Part shown: piece after piece, positions 15,786-23,378 of the stretch
How the letters are laid out: each line of letters starts with the position of its first letter
Numbering within the stretch: position 1 is the stretch's first letter
Origin: Actinomycetes bacterium
GTDB taxonomy: Bacteria; Actinomycetota; Acidimicrobiia; Acidimicrobiales; JAKAVM01
Direction: 5' to 3'
DNA: 42,672 nucleotides
Assembly (NCBI GenBank): GCA_021827485.1
Contig: JAKAVM010000006.1
Span: forward strand, 1-42,672
Made by a program: the position numbers and the translations under genes
The notes under the pieces: generated by a model
What the model saw: the letters and a program-made list of their open reading frames with translations, nothing else
Database searches by the model: none
What the model was told of the DNA's origin: nothing

Positions 15786-17161
15786 AATACCAAGATCTTT
15801 TTGATGGACTTACCTCCAGGGGAATTTCCCCTTCGGAGATACTCGACGGTTCAAGACTTGACGAAGAGCTTACTCGGGATGAGGCACTAACAGGAGAAAG
15901 GGTACGACCTATTGCTCTGGTTTCTCCAAGAACCTCTGATGATGTTGTGAGAATAGTACAGTTTGCTCAGGAAAATACTATTGCAATTACTGCGCGAGGC
16001 AGCGGAACCGGGATGTGTGGTGGGTGTGTAGCTTCATCAGATTCTATTATCCTTAGCTTTTCCAAGATGAATGAAATAGTAGAGATAGATACTGAAAATC
16101 AAACAGCTACAGTGCAACCTGGCGTTACCTTACATCAACTTGATGAAGCTCTTGAGCCTTTTGGACTTGTCTATCCAATTTTTCCAGGCGAACTTAGTGC
16201 TTCAATAGGTGGCAATGTTGCCACTAACGCTGGAGGGATGAGGGCTATTAAATATGGAGTTACCAGGAATCAAGTTCTTGGACTGGAAGTAGTTCTGGCC
16301 AACGGAACTAAATTGAAGACAGGCGGAAAGTTTGTCAAGTGTTCATCTGGATACGATCTTACTCAGCTTATAATTGGTTCTGAAGGTACTTTGGGCTTAG
16401 TTACTGAGATTATCGTAAAGCTCTATCCACGTCCGAAGTTTACGGCAACTGTGTTAGCTCCGTTTGAGACACTAGATCAGATTACAAATGCAGTTCCGAA
16501 GATAGTGTCTAGCGGAGCAGATCCGCTTATTTTAGAGTATATCGACGCAATTGCCATTGTAGCTACAACTCAAAACGTTGGATTGGATCTTGGAATTGCT
16601 CAAGAAATCCAAGATAAGGCCTTAGCATACCTATTGATCGTAATTGAAGGCGACAATGAAAGTAGAATTGATGAAGACATCGAAGGGCTAGCAGCTTTAG
16701 TGGATGAACTAGGTGCGATGGATATATACATATTGCCTCCTTCCACGTCAGCTAAATTGATTGATGCAAGAGAGAAGGCATTCTGGGTCGCTAAAGCGCA
16801 TGGAGCAAATGATATTTTGGATATTGTGGTGCCAAGATCAAAACTGCCTGAGTATATGAATTCAGTATCGTCAATAGCCCAGGCAACTCAGTCGTGGATT
16901 GCAGGTTGTGGACATGTAGGTGATGGAAATGTTCATCTTTCGATTTTCCAAAATGATTCTGATCGATTGCATCAAGCAATGGAGCAAGTACTTTCCTGTG
17001 GTATCGCCCTAGGAGGAGCGGTGTCAGCCGAACATGGTATTGGCAGAGAGAAGAGGGCTTATTTTTTGGAGCTAGAAGATCCTAATAAGATTGAGCTTAT
17101 GCGCTCTATCAAGACGGCATTCGATCCAAAGGGACTTTTGAATCCGGGGGCCATATTCTAA
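15782..17161 (+). CDS. GlcD-type FAD-linked oxidase (2-hydroxyacid dehydrogenase)
   Basis: 459 residues starting at TTG that overlaps the previous stop. The PCMH-type FAD-binding domain spans about 40-220, with RGSGTGMCGG (72-81), PGELSASIGGNVATNAGG and GSEGTLGLVTEI. The C-terminal FAD-oxidase domain ends with GCGHVGDGNVHLSIF, which provides the metal-binding His residues, then SAEHGIGREKR and the typical DPKGLLNPG ending. The family oxidises glycolate, D-lactate or other 2-hydroxyacids to 2-oxoacids. No GlcE or GlcF subunit is nearby, so it is probably the single-subunit type. A TPP-dependent enzyme that could act on a 2-oxoacid starts 48 bp downstream. Confidence 0.9.
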   Translation: MKYQDLFDGLTSRGISPSEILDGSRLDEELTRDEALTGERVRPIALVSPRTSDDVVRIVQFAQENTIAITARGSGTGMCGGCVASSDSIILSFSKMNEIVEIDTENQTATVQPGVTLHQLDEALEPFGLVYPIFPGELSASIGGNVATNAGGMRAIKYGVTRNQVLGLEVVLANGTKLKTGGKFVKCSSGYDLTQLIIGSEGTLGLVTEIIVKLYPRPKFTATVLAPFETLDQITNAVPKIVSSGADPLILEYIDAIAIVATTQNVGLDLGIAQEIQDKALAYLLIVIEGDNESRIDEDIEGLAALVDELGAMDIYILPPSTSAKLIDAREKAFWVAKAHGANDILDIVVPRSKLPEYMNSVSSIAQATQSWIAGCGHVGDGNVHLSIFQNDSDRLHQAMEQVLSCGIALGGAVSAEHGIGREKRAYFLELEDPNKIELMRSIKTAFDPKGLLNPGAIF

Positions 17162-17209
17162 AGATGAAAACTGCAACGACGAGCTTAAGAGAGACGAGGT
17201 AAGATCGCA

Positions 17210-18790
17210 ATGAACGGAGCCCAGGCACTAATACGTACCCTTTACAACTGTGGAATAGAAGTTTGCTTCACTAACCCCGGGACTTCAGAGATGCACTTTG
17301 TTGCTGCTCTTGATGATGTTCCACAAGTAAAGGGTGTACTGGCCCTCTTTGAAGGGGTTGTCACAGGAGCTGCCGACGGATATGGGCGCATTGCAGGAAA
17401 GCCTGCTGCAACATTATTGCATCTTGGATCAGGGCTAGGTAACGGAGTTGCTAATCTGCATAATGCAAAAAGAGCATTTACCCCAATCGTAAATATCGTT
17501 GGAGACCATGCAACTTATCATACCCAATACGATCCACCTCTAGCTTCCGATATTGCATCCATTGCCAGAGCTGTCTCGGGATGGACGCGTTCGGCGACTA
17601 ATACTGTGAACTTGGGCAACGATGTACTCGATGCAGTCAATGCTTCCTATGGCCCACCAGGAACTGTAGCGTCTTTGATTCTACCAGCTGATACTTCTTG
17701 GAATGATGGAGCCGAACCTCTTGGTGGCTGGTCAAGACCTTCACCGAACTTTATAGAAGCTGATGCAATTGACCAAGCGGCTAAGGCATTGGCGTCATCT
17801 CGGTCGAATGCCTTGTTGTTGGGATCAAATGCTTTGACAAAGGCCAACTTAGTACTAGCAAAGAGAATTTCAGCCCTAACCGGAGCAAAGTTACTTTGCG
17901 AGACCTTTCCCGCCAAGCTAGAACGTGGGGGATCAATTCCAGGAGTCGAAAGACTTGGCTATCTGGCCGAATTCATGGAGCTACAGCTTAGTGGCGTGGA
18001 TAATCTTATCGTTATTGGAGCTAAAGCCCCAGTTTCGTTTTTTGCTTATCCAGGTAAGCAAAGTTACTTGGTGCCAGAGACTTGCAGTCTAATTGAGGTG
18101 GTTCCTCCAGGTCTGCCAACTCAACAATCACTTGAGGCATTGCTAGATTCGATAAATTCTAGCCGGTCCCCTGAGAATGGGTTGTTGGGAAATCCATCGA
18201 AGGGCCCTGAGCTTCCATCGCCTACTCAGATTAGCGGGGATTTGAATGCAGAACTATTTGCACAAGTCATTGGAGCGACACTTCCCGAAGGAGCAATTAT
18301 CTCTGATGAATCTAATACTTCAGGTCTTTTTGTAGCTTCAGCCACTGTCAATTGCCCTGAGCATACGGTTCTTACCTTGACCGGCGGGGCAATAGGCCAA
18401 GGTCTCCCGGTCGGTGTTGGGGCTGCGATGGCTGCCCCAGATAGGCCAGTATTGTGTTTGGAGTCAGACGGAAGCTCAATGTATACAATTCAGTCACTCT
18501 GGACCCAAGCTAGAGAGGGACTTAATGTTACAAATATAATTCTCAACAATGGTTCCTATGCTGTCCTCAATATGGAACTAAATCGAGTCGGAGCTCAAGA
18601 ACCTGGACCAGCTGCCAAGAGAATGCTGGATATATCAGATCCAGATATAAACTTTGTAGCCTTGGGCCAATCAATGGGAATTCCTTCGGTAAGGGTTGAT
18701 AGGGCTGAGGCACTTGTAAAGGAGATAGGCAAAGCATTTAGTGAACCAGGGCCTCATCTCATCGAAACGATGGTTCCCTCAATTATCTAA
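17210..18790 (+). CDS. Thiamine-pyrophosphate enzyme of the acetolactate synthase / benzoylformate decarboxylase type
   Basis: 526 residues with the three-domain POX fold. The N-terminal PYR domain contains FTNPGTSEMHFVAALD and the catalytic Glu48 in ALFEGVVTGAADGYGR. The middle domain is about 190-330. The C-terminal PP domain has GGAIGQGLPVGVGAAMA and the TPP/Mg motif ESDGSSMYT...NIILNNGSYAVL. It resembles a group annotated as acetolactate synthase large subunit that lacks a regulatory subunit, and also benzoylformate decarboxylase. It should decarboxylate a 2-oxoacid and release or condense the product; which one cannot be decided. Its position behind a 2-hydroxyacid oxidase suggests a two-step route from hydroxyacid to aldehyde or acyloin. 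No IlvN-like gene is near, which argues against housekeeping branched-chain synthesis. Confidence 0.85.
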   Translation: MNGAQALIRTLYNCGIEVCFTNPGTSEMHFVAALDDVPQVKGVLALFEGVVTGAADGYGRIAGKPAATLLHLGSGLGNGVANLHNAKRAFTPIVNIVGDHATYHTQYDPPLASDIASIARAVSGWTRSATNTVNLGNDVLDAVNASYGPPGTVASLILPADTSWNDGAEPLGGWSRPSPNFIEADAIDQAAKALASSRSNALLLGSNALTKANLVLAKRISALTGAKLLCETFPAKLERGGSIPGVERLGYLAEFMELQLSGVDNLIVIGAKAPVSFFAYPGKQSYLVPETCSLIEVVPPGLPTQQSLEALLDSINSSRSPENGLLGNPSKGPELPSPTQISGDLNAELFAQVIGATLPEGAIISDESNTSGLFVASATVNCPEHTVLTLTGGAIGQGLPVGVGAAMAAPDRPVLCLESDGSSMYTIQSLWTQAREGLNVTNIILNNGSYAVLNMELNRVGAQEPGPAAKRMLDISDPDINFVALGQSMGIPSVRVDRAEALVKEIGKAFSEPGPHLIETMVPSII

Positions 18791-18970
18791 GGGTTTTTGG
18801 CGCACAGCTAGGAATCTATGTTAGAACCTTTTTGCTTGGATTTTACCAAACGTGCCGGAAAGTCGGCCCTTGAAGGTCCGAGTAGCTCATGGATAGATAC
18901 TGGACAATTGTCTAGTTATTTGAAAATATTCAGTGTTATTAGTAGTTGGAAAAAATAGGAAAGGACTTCA

Positions 18971-20176
18971 ATGCCTGAAGCAGTTATCGTAGCCACGGGA
19001 CGCACTCCGATTGGAAGAGCATTCAAAGGATCTCTGGTTGATATGCGCCCGGACGATTTAGCCGCACTGGCCATTTCTCATGTTATTTCAAAAGTACCAC
19101 AGCTTGATCCAAATCAAATTGATGATCTGATGTTGGGATGTGGCCAACCCGCCGGAGAAGCTGGGGTAAATATTGCACGGGTAGCTGCTATCCTAGCCGG
19201 ACTCCCTCAGGTACCGGGTGTCACTGTCAACAGATACTGCTCTTCTTCCCTTCAAACAATTCGAATGGCAGCCCATGCGATAAAGGCTGGAGAAGGTGAC
19301 GCTTTTATCGCAGCAGGAGTTGAAACGGTAAGCCGCTTCCAATTCGGAATGGCCGATAGCGGACCACAGAATCCACTGTTTGGAGATGCAGTTGCAAGAA
19401 CACAACTTAGATCAGAGAAGTCCGGTGATGCTTGGGTTGAACCGAAAGGATTGGCGGATGTCTATATCGCGATGGGACAGACTGCAGAGAACGTTGCTGA
19501 ATATGAGAAGGTCGCTAGGCAAGAGATGGATGAGTTCGCCTGTCTATCTCAGAATAGGGCAGTGGCTTCGCAAGAAAATGGGTTTTTTGAGCGTGAGATA
19601 ATTGCTGTGACCCTGCCTGATGGCACGGTTATCACGAAGGATGATGGGCCTCGACCCGGGACAACGATTGAGGCGCTTGCTAATCTAAAGCCAGCGTTCA
19701 GAGAGGGGGGTACGGTAACAGCTGGGAATTCTTGTCCGCTAAACGATGGTGCCGCTTGCGTAATTGTAATGTCGGACACGAAGGCGCGTGAGCTTGGGAT
19801 TACTCCTTTGGCAAGAATAGTATCGTCGGGTGTATCGGCCCTCAATCCGGAGATAATGGGGCTAGGACCAATTGAGGCAAGCCGCCAAGCCCTCAAGAGA
19901 GCACGAATGACTATTGATGATATTGATCTTGTCGAGATCAATGAGGCTTTTGCAGCTCAAGTAATTCCTTCGGCGAGACATTTGGGAATTGAATGGGAGA
20001 AGCTAAACGTCAAAGGTGGGGCGATCGCACTCGGACATCCCTTTGGAATGACTGGTGCCAGAATTATGACCACTTTGCTTAATGCACTTGAAGACGAAGA
20101 TAAGACTTTTGGACTAGAGACCATGTGTGTCGGAGGCGGCCAAGGAATGGCAATGATTGTCGAGAGACTCTCCTAA
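18971..20176 (+). CDS. Acetyl-CoA C-acyltransferase (thiolase)
   Basis: 401 residues with all thiolase catalytic positions: Cys90 in NRYCSSSLQ as acyl acceptor, His356 in GGAIALGHPFGMTGAR, and Cys386 in MCVGGGQGMAM. The NEAFAAQ motif is also intact. It cleaves 3-ketoacyl-CoA to acetyl-CoA plus a shortened acyl-CoA, or runs the reverse condensation. AGGAAAGGA lies a few bases before ATG 18971. The 180 bp upstream is non-coding and probably carries its promoter. An enoyl-CoA hydratase starts 55 bp after the stop, so the two form a beta-oxidation pair. Confidence 0.93.
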   Translation: MPEAVIVATGRTPIGRAFKGSLVDMRPDDLAALAISHVISKVPQLDPNQIDDLMLGCGQPAGEAGVNIARVAAILAGLPQVPGVTVNRYCSSSLQTIRMAAHAIKAGEGDAFIAAGVETVSRFQFGMADSGPQNPLFGDAVARTQLRSEKSGDAWVEPKGLADVYIAMGQTAENVAEYEKVARQEMDEFACLSQNRAVASQENGFFEREIIAVTLPDGTVITKDDGPRPGTTIEALANLKPAFREGGTVTAGNSCPLNDGAACVIVMSDTKARELGITPLARIVSSGVSALNPEIMGLGPIEASRQALKRARMTIDDIDLVEINEAFAAQVIPSARHLGIEWEKLNVKGGAIALGHPFGMTGARIMTTLLNALEDEDKTFGLETMCVGGGQGMAMIVERLS

Positions 20177-20231
20177 GTCTGTTGACCCAAGAGCGGCCGC
20201 AACCCCCTTCTGTAAGGGCGGGGAGTTTCAC

Positions 20232-20972
20232 ATGTCACTAGTAGAACTAGAGATCGTTGATTCAATAGCAATTATCTCCTTGAATAACCCAGAGCGACAT
20301 AATGCGATGGGCGATAAAATGGATGAAGAATTCTTTGGTATCTTAGAACGTTTGCGAACCAATAAGGAGCTAAGGGTTGTAATATGGCGGGGGAATGGAA
20401 GGTCGTTCTCTTCTGGACGGGACTTAGCAGATTTGGGAGTTCGAAAGCCTGGAGTAAGTGATTTAGACGTTATTGAACGCGGCCATTATTGGACAACACT
20501 CCTTTACGAATTTCCGGTGCCAATTATTTGTGCTCTAAAAGGCTGGGTGCTTGGTGGTCAGTTTGAGCGTGCGCTACTTTGTGATATTCGCGTAGCAGGA
20601 GAATCAGCCACTATGGCACTACCTGAGCTGGAGCACGGCGTGATTACTGACTCAGGGGGAGTTGCAAGACTCTTTCAGATCGGGGGAGTATCGCTTGCTC
20701 TTGATTTAGCTTTGACGGGTCGCCGCATTACGGCCAAGCAAGCTCTAGAGTTTGGAATCGTCACAAGAGTTGTAGCTGATGATCAGCTAGATGAAAGTGT
20801 GATTGAAATGGCCACATTGATAGCTAGTCGTCCCGCGCTGGCCGTGAGAATGATTCGAGAAAATATTCAAGCTCTAGGTAATCCTGACGTTGTTAGTACT
20901 CTCAGGCGCGAAAAGATCGCTCAAAGTTATGTGTTTTCACAACGCATGATGAACAATGGAGATGAAAACTAA
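20232..20972 (+). CDS. Enoyl-CoA hydratase/isomerase family protein
   Basis: 246 residues from ATG 20232, which has GGGGAG seven bases upstream. The frame extends 25 codons further up but overlaps the thiolase and reads like untranslated sequence. Crotonase features: NNPERHNAM, the oxyanion-hole segment GNGRSFSSGRDLADLG, and GWVLGGQFERALLCDIRVA, where the Glu of the usual GGGxEL is present. PELEHGVITDSGG replaces the common PExxLGLxPGxGG. The second catalytic position is therefore not a clear Glu and the loop has Asp, so the reaction may differ from simple hydration. Pairing with the upstream thiolase suggests acyl-CoA degradation. Confidence 0.87.
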   Translation: MSLVELEIVDSIAIISLNNPERHNAMGDKMDEEFFGILERLRTNKELRVVIWRGNGRSFSSGRDLADLGVRKPGVSDLDVIERGHYWTTLLYEFPVPIICALKGWVLGGQFERALLCDIRVAGESATMALPELEHGVITDSGGVARLFQIGGVSLALDLALTGRRITAKQALEFGIVTRVVADDQLDESVIEMATLIASRPALAVRMIRENIQALGNPDVVSTLRREKIAQSYVFSQRMMNNGDEN

Positions 20973-21020
20973 GAGCATTGTCTTATCTTGGGGCACTATA
21001 AAACAAAAAGGCATTCGCCG

Positions 21021-21200
21021 CTAGGCTTTGATCAGAACGTTTAACCCAGATTTCTTAGCAGCCCTATTGACCTGATTATCGAGGGTAAGTAGTGGGGCGT
21101 GCAAGCTTGATGCTAGAATTGCATAGGTGGCGTCATATGCGCTTGCACCATCTGTAACTTTCCAATCACTAAAGACTTTTCGAAGGTTTTCCCATTGGTG
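21021..21200 (-). pseudogene. C-terminal remnant of a VapC/PIN toxin
   Basis: In minus-strand frame, 59 residues to the TAG at 21021-21023 contain TDGASAYDATYAILASSLHA and PLLTLDNQV. These match the third and fourth acidic motifs of PIN toxins (xAYDAxYxxLA and LLTLD). The N-terminal half with the first Asp and Glu is absent. Upstream the same DNA codes for a different protein in another frame. It is therefore a decayed toxin fragment, probably left by a rearrangement. Confidence 0.6.
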
Positions 21201-21376
21201 CCAAACCCATGTTTTGCCATGAGTGCCTCAACCGAACCGTAGAACATCTTCATAATTGCAGTTTCTGCAAAGCGGTCGTGCCCTGCGCAAAAGAAGCGAT
21301 CACCCTTTGGGTGCTGCCCACACCCGCAGAGCCATTCTCTTGCATTGTTAGGTTTCGTTCTGGCTTCCTTTGCCAT
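21113..21376 (-). CDS. Small Cys/His-containing protein of unknown function
   Basis: 87 residues. AAGGAGAT lies a few bases before the ATG at 21376, so translation is well supported. The sequence REWLCGCGQHPKGDRFFCAGHDRFAE carries Cys-x-Cys, a third Cys and His, suggesting a small zinc-binding knuckle. A helical stretch, AIMKMFYGSVEALMAKHGFG, follows. Similar short CGCG...GHD proteins occur in actinobacteria and phages, with no function known to me. The last 30 codons overlap, in another frame, the VapC remnant. The original C-terminus may therefore have been lost and replaced by the sequence QMVQAHMTPPMQF. A perfect palindrome GCGTTAACGC (21389-21398) lies just before the Shine-Dalgarno. Confidence 0.65.
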   Translation of the reverse strand: MAKEARTKPNNAREWLCGCGQHPKGDRFFCAGHDRFAETAIMKMFYGSVEALMAKHGFGTNGKTFEKSLVIGKLQMVQAHMTPPMQF

Positions 21377-21470
21377 GTCTATCTCCTTGCGTTAACGCTC
21401 AATCCATGGATCTACTACTAATCCTAGCGTGCTATCTTTTTAAATGCTAGCCTTTTTGTAGGGGCCTCGT

Positions 21471-22355
21471 TCAGCTCTCCTGGAAGTCCCCGAGACCAAG
21501 TTGATCTCGGACCGATATAAACTCGGGTTGGGTCATAAAGCGCCTCTGCCAATTAGCGCCGTCGACTACCATAGTGTGGCCTGTAATATAGGAAGCGTAG
21601 CGGGAGCATAAAAAGGCGGCTGCCCATCCCAATTCGCGAGGTGCCCCAGCTCTTAGGGCTGGGGCACGCAAGTTATCACTGTCTAGTCTACCGGGAGTTG
21701 CCTTGATATGAGACGTCTCATCCTCGTGAGGAAAGAGCCCAGGTACTAAGCTATTAACTCTTATTCCATAAGGGGCCCATTCAACAGCTAATGTTTCTGT
21801 CATGGCTTTGACGCCCGCCTTGGCCGATGCGCTATGAACGAATCCTGGACCTCCAGTCCACGAATAGGATGCACCGATATTGAGGATACATGCTCTACTC
21901 TTGTGGCCAATGTGATAACGCGCAATCTCTCGTGAACAGAGAAAAGTCCCATTGAGTACAATGTCTACGACGCTTCGAAATCCATTTGGGGTAAGCTCCT
22001 CGGCTGCGACTGGAAAATTTCCCGCGGCATTATTAACCAAGATGTTTGGAAAGCCAATTTCAGAAGAAATCTTGGCGAAAGTATCTCGGACTGATTGCTC
22101 ACTGCGGATATCGAGAGTGTAGCCTCTGGCCGTGACGCCATACTCTTGCAGATACTTCAACCCTGACTCTATATGATCACTACTTCTTGATGCGATGCAC
22201 ACTTTCGCACCTATTCGTCCAAATTCCAGAGCTATGGCCTTGCCCAGTCCGGTACCCCCGCCGGTTACAAGTACGATATCGTCAGAAAACTCATCTGCGC
22301 GAAAAGGAGTTTTACCGAGCTTGGGCGGGGGTGCCAGCCCAAAGCCGCTACTCAT
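21471..22355 (-). CDS. Short-chain dehydrogenase, 2,4-dienoyl-CoA reductase type
   Basis: 294 residues. The Rossmann motif VTGGGTGLGKA (30-40) and NNAAGNF identify an SDR. The active-site region reads NIGASYSWTGGPGFVHSASAKAGV. The usual Tyr of YxxxK is replaced by His-Ser before Ala-Lys, as in peroxisomal/mitochondrial-type 2,4-dienoyl-CoA reductases, and EWAPYGIRVNSLVPG follows. It would use NADPH to reduce double bonds of polyunsaturated acyl-CoAs, in line with the thiolase and hydratase genes nearby. Its initiation region is tandemly copied twice upstream as 41-bp repeats, and a 36-residue membrane peptide gene lies before that. Translation is therefore probably coupled through two 14-codon mini-ORFs. 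Confidence 0.88.
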   Translation of the reverse strand: MSSGFGLAPPPKLGKTPFRADEFSDDIVLVTGGGTGLGKAIALEFGRIGAKVCIASRSSDHIESGLKYLQEYGVTARGYTLDIRSEQSVRDTFAKISSEIGFPNILVNNAAGNFPVAAEELTPNGFRSVVDIVLNGTFLCSREIARYHIGHKSRACILNIGASYSWTGGPGFVHSASAKAGVKAMTETLAVEWAPYGIRVNSLVPGLFPHEDETSHIKATPGRLDSDNLRAPALRAGAPRELGWAAAFLCSRYASYITGHTMVVDGANWQRRFMTQPEFISVRDQLGLGDFQES

Positions 22356-22441
22356 CTATGTTTACGAGAAGGTGCCAGCCCAAAGCCACTACTCATCTAT
22401 GTTTACGAGAAGATGCCAGTCCAAAGCCACTAATCATCTTT
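22331..22441 (-). repeat. Three 41-bp tandem repeats copying the SDR start site into coupled mini-ORFs
   Basis: Units start at 22331, 22372 and 22413. The first is the true start of the SDR. The two upstream copies each encode a 14-residue mini-ORF: MISGFGLASSRKHR (22437 down to 22393) and MSSGFGLAPSRKHR (22396 down to 22352). Each stop overlaps the next ATG as ATGA, and the last one overlaps the SDR start. The first mini-ORF start itself overlaps the stop of the 36-residue gene by 8 nt. The unit is not a multiple of three, so the copies are not N-terminal extensions. Confidence 0.92.
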
Positions 22442-22540
22442 CTTGGCGGGTTTGAAGGCAAACCACCATATACCAGCCATTGCTCCAGCAATCGAAAGAA
22501 GAGCTATCAATGGTTTGAAGAGTTTCCGAAAGAATTTCAT
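22430..22540 (-). CDS. 36-residue single-pass membrane peptide
   Basis: The product is short: a basic start (KFFRKLFKP), one hydrophobic helix LIALLSIAGAMAGIWWFAF, and a basic/acidic tail KPAKKDD. This charge pattern suits a small inner-membrane protein. The ATG at 22540 has TATGAT starting 12 nt upstream and no Shine-Dalgarno, giving a leaderless-type start. Its TAG overlaps the first mini-ORF of the repeat leading into the SDR, so the peptide, mini-ORFs and SDR form one transcript. Function unknown. Coding potential is judged only from the clean membrane-peptide sequence and the promoter. Confidence 0.6.
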   Translation of the reverse strand: MKFFRKLFKPLIALLSIAGAMAGIWWFAFKPAKKDD

Positions 22541-22546
22541 AACAAG

Positions 22547-22552
22547 ATCATA
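22547..22552 (-). promoter_or_regulatory. -10 box (TATGAT) of the small-peptide/SDR transcript
   Basis: TATGAT on the minus strand, first base at 22552, is 12 nt before ATG 22540. No canonical -35. AGAGCTC and GAGCTT inverted elements lie just upstream (about 22564-22580). Confidence 0.45.
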
Positions 22553-22616
22553 CTAGCGTACATAGAGCTCTTGCGAGCTTCGCCCGCGGGTCCTGGTGCG
22601 CATTATATAAAATAGC

Positions 22617-22634
22617 CCACGAAGCTATTCGTGG
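22617..22634. terminator. Short hairpin, partial copy of the neighbouring terminator
   Basis: CCACGAA (22617-22623) pairs with TTCGTGG (22628-22634) around a 4-base loop. It shares the sequence TAGCCCACGAA with the longer hairpin at 22663-22696, so one may derive from the other. Confidence 0.4.
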
Positions 22635-22662
22635 CCCACAAGCCTGACGAGCATTAAATTAA

Positions 22663-22696
22663 GTAGCCCACGAATCTCCTTTGATTCGTGGGCTAC
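22663..22696 (-). terminator. Intrinsic-type terminator hairpin
   Basis: GTAGCCCACGAATC pairs perfectly over 14 bp with GATTCGTGGGCTAC around a 6-base loop. On the minus strand it lies 33 bp after the stop at 22729 and is followed by a T/A-rich tract (TTAATTTAAT). It should end the 22729-23061 transcript. Confidence 0.75.
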
Positions 22697-22728
22697 CAAC
22701 TATCTTTATGCAAAGATGTTTGCTAAAG

Positions 22729-23061
22729 CTAGGCTACTTTCCTCAGCTCATGGGTCTCCATTACTTCTGCTTGATCATGAAGCTTCCGATCGAGTCCAGA
22801 GAAGAATCCGAGGAAGGTATGGAGCAATAGCGCCGTACCTGCCAACGCAAAGCCGGTTAGGGTTGTACCAACCCAACCATAACGAATAGCTACATGGAAT
22901 GCTGGCCACATGCTGAAATTTGCCAGCCAAGCCATTGCTACTCCAGTTAAGCAACTCGTCATGGTCCACCTATCGCGATGGATCTTGAATAGATGATGGA
23001 ACGTCATGGTCAATGCCATTGTCCCAAATGCAAAGAGGAGAAATACGGTAAAGAAATACAT
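22729..23061 (-). CDS. Small multi-pass membrane protein, unknown function
   Basis: 110 residues from ATG 23061, chosen because AAAGGAG sits five bases upstream; an ATG five codons earlier lies before that ribosome-binding site. Three hydrophobic helices are apparent: YFFTVFLLFAFGTMALTM, SCLTGVAMAWLANFSM and TLTGFALAGTALLLHTFLGFF. Between them lie basic or aromatic loops (HHLFKIHRDRW). The tail is hydrophilic (ETHELRKVA). I do not recognise the family. It is a single-gene unit with a promoter at 23123-23151 and a strong hairpin terminator after the stop. Confidence 0.65.
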   Translation of the reverse strand: MYFFTVFLLFAFGTMALTMTFHHLFKIHRDRWTMTSCLTGVAMAWLANFSMWPAFHVAIRYGWVGTTLTGFALAGTALLLHTFLGFFSGLDRKLHDQAEVMETHELRKVA

Positions 23062-23122
23062 CTTCGCTCCTTTCATATCTCCATATGAGTGGCTGGCCCC
23101 ATTGCCAACCGCTACTAAGTTA

Positions 23123-23151
23123 ATTGTAAATCTATGACTACGTATTGTGAA
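23123..23151 (-). promoter_or_regulatory. Promoter of the small membrane protein gene
   Basis: On the minus strand TTCACA (23151-23146) and TACAAT (23128-23123) are 17 bp apart. The predicted start at about 23116 leaves a 55-nt leader containing the AAAGGAG ribosome-binding site. Confidence 0.65.
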
Positions 23152-23266
23152 GGATATTTTTGAAATAAATAGATTTACGTTAACTTGTATAAATATCCTA
23201 AAGTGGTAGGTAAGGACCAGTTTATTTGTTCATTTATATGTAATATTATACGATAGATAAGGCAAA

Positions 23267-23378
23267 AGAAGCCCATAGCCCCGATCAATGATATTGAGGC
23301 CCCTAGCCCCGACCAATGATATGAGAGTCGCTAAAACCGATCAACGACGTGAAACTCGCTAACCCCGATCAGCGATAT
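23267..23378 (-). repeat. Four degenerate 28-bp tandem repeats spanning and following the glucosidase stop
   Basis: Units 23351-23378, 23323-23350, 23295-23322 and 23267-23294 share the minus-strand core TTGATCGGGGCTAG. The first unit holds the last codons and stop (IADRG*) of the glucosidase gene. The others lie in the 3' untranslated region and carry copies of the same stop-codon context. Copies differ by several bases, so this is older than the other repeats in the window. Confidence 0.85.

Noticed and set aside
22331-22441. CRISPR-like array of three repeats
   Set aside because: Units are contiguous 41-bp tandem copies without unique spacers, and no cas gene is near.
23267-23378. CRISPR-like or phage attachment repeats
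   Set aside because: Directly adjacent 28-bp degenerate copies of a gene's own 3' end, with no spacers and no integrase.
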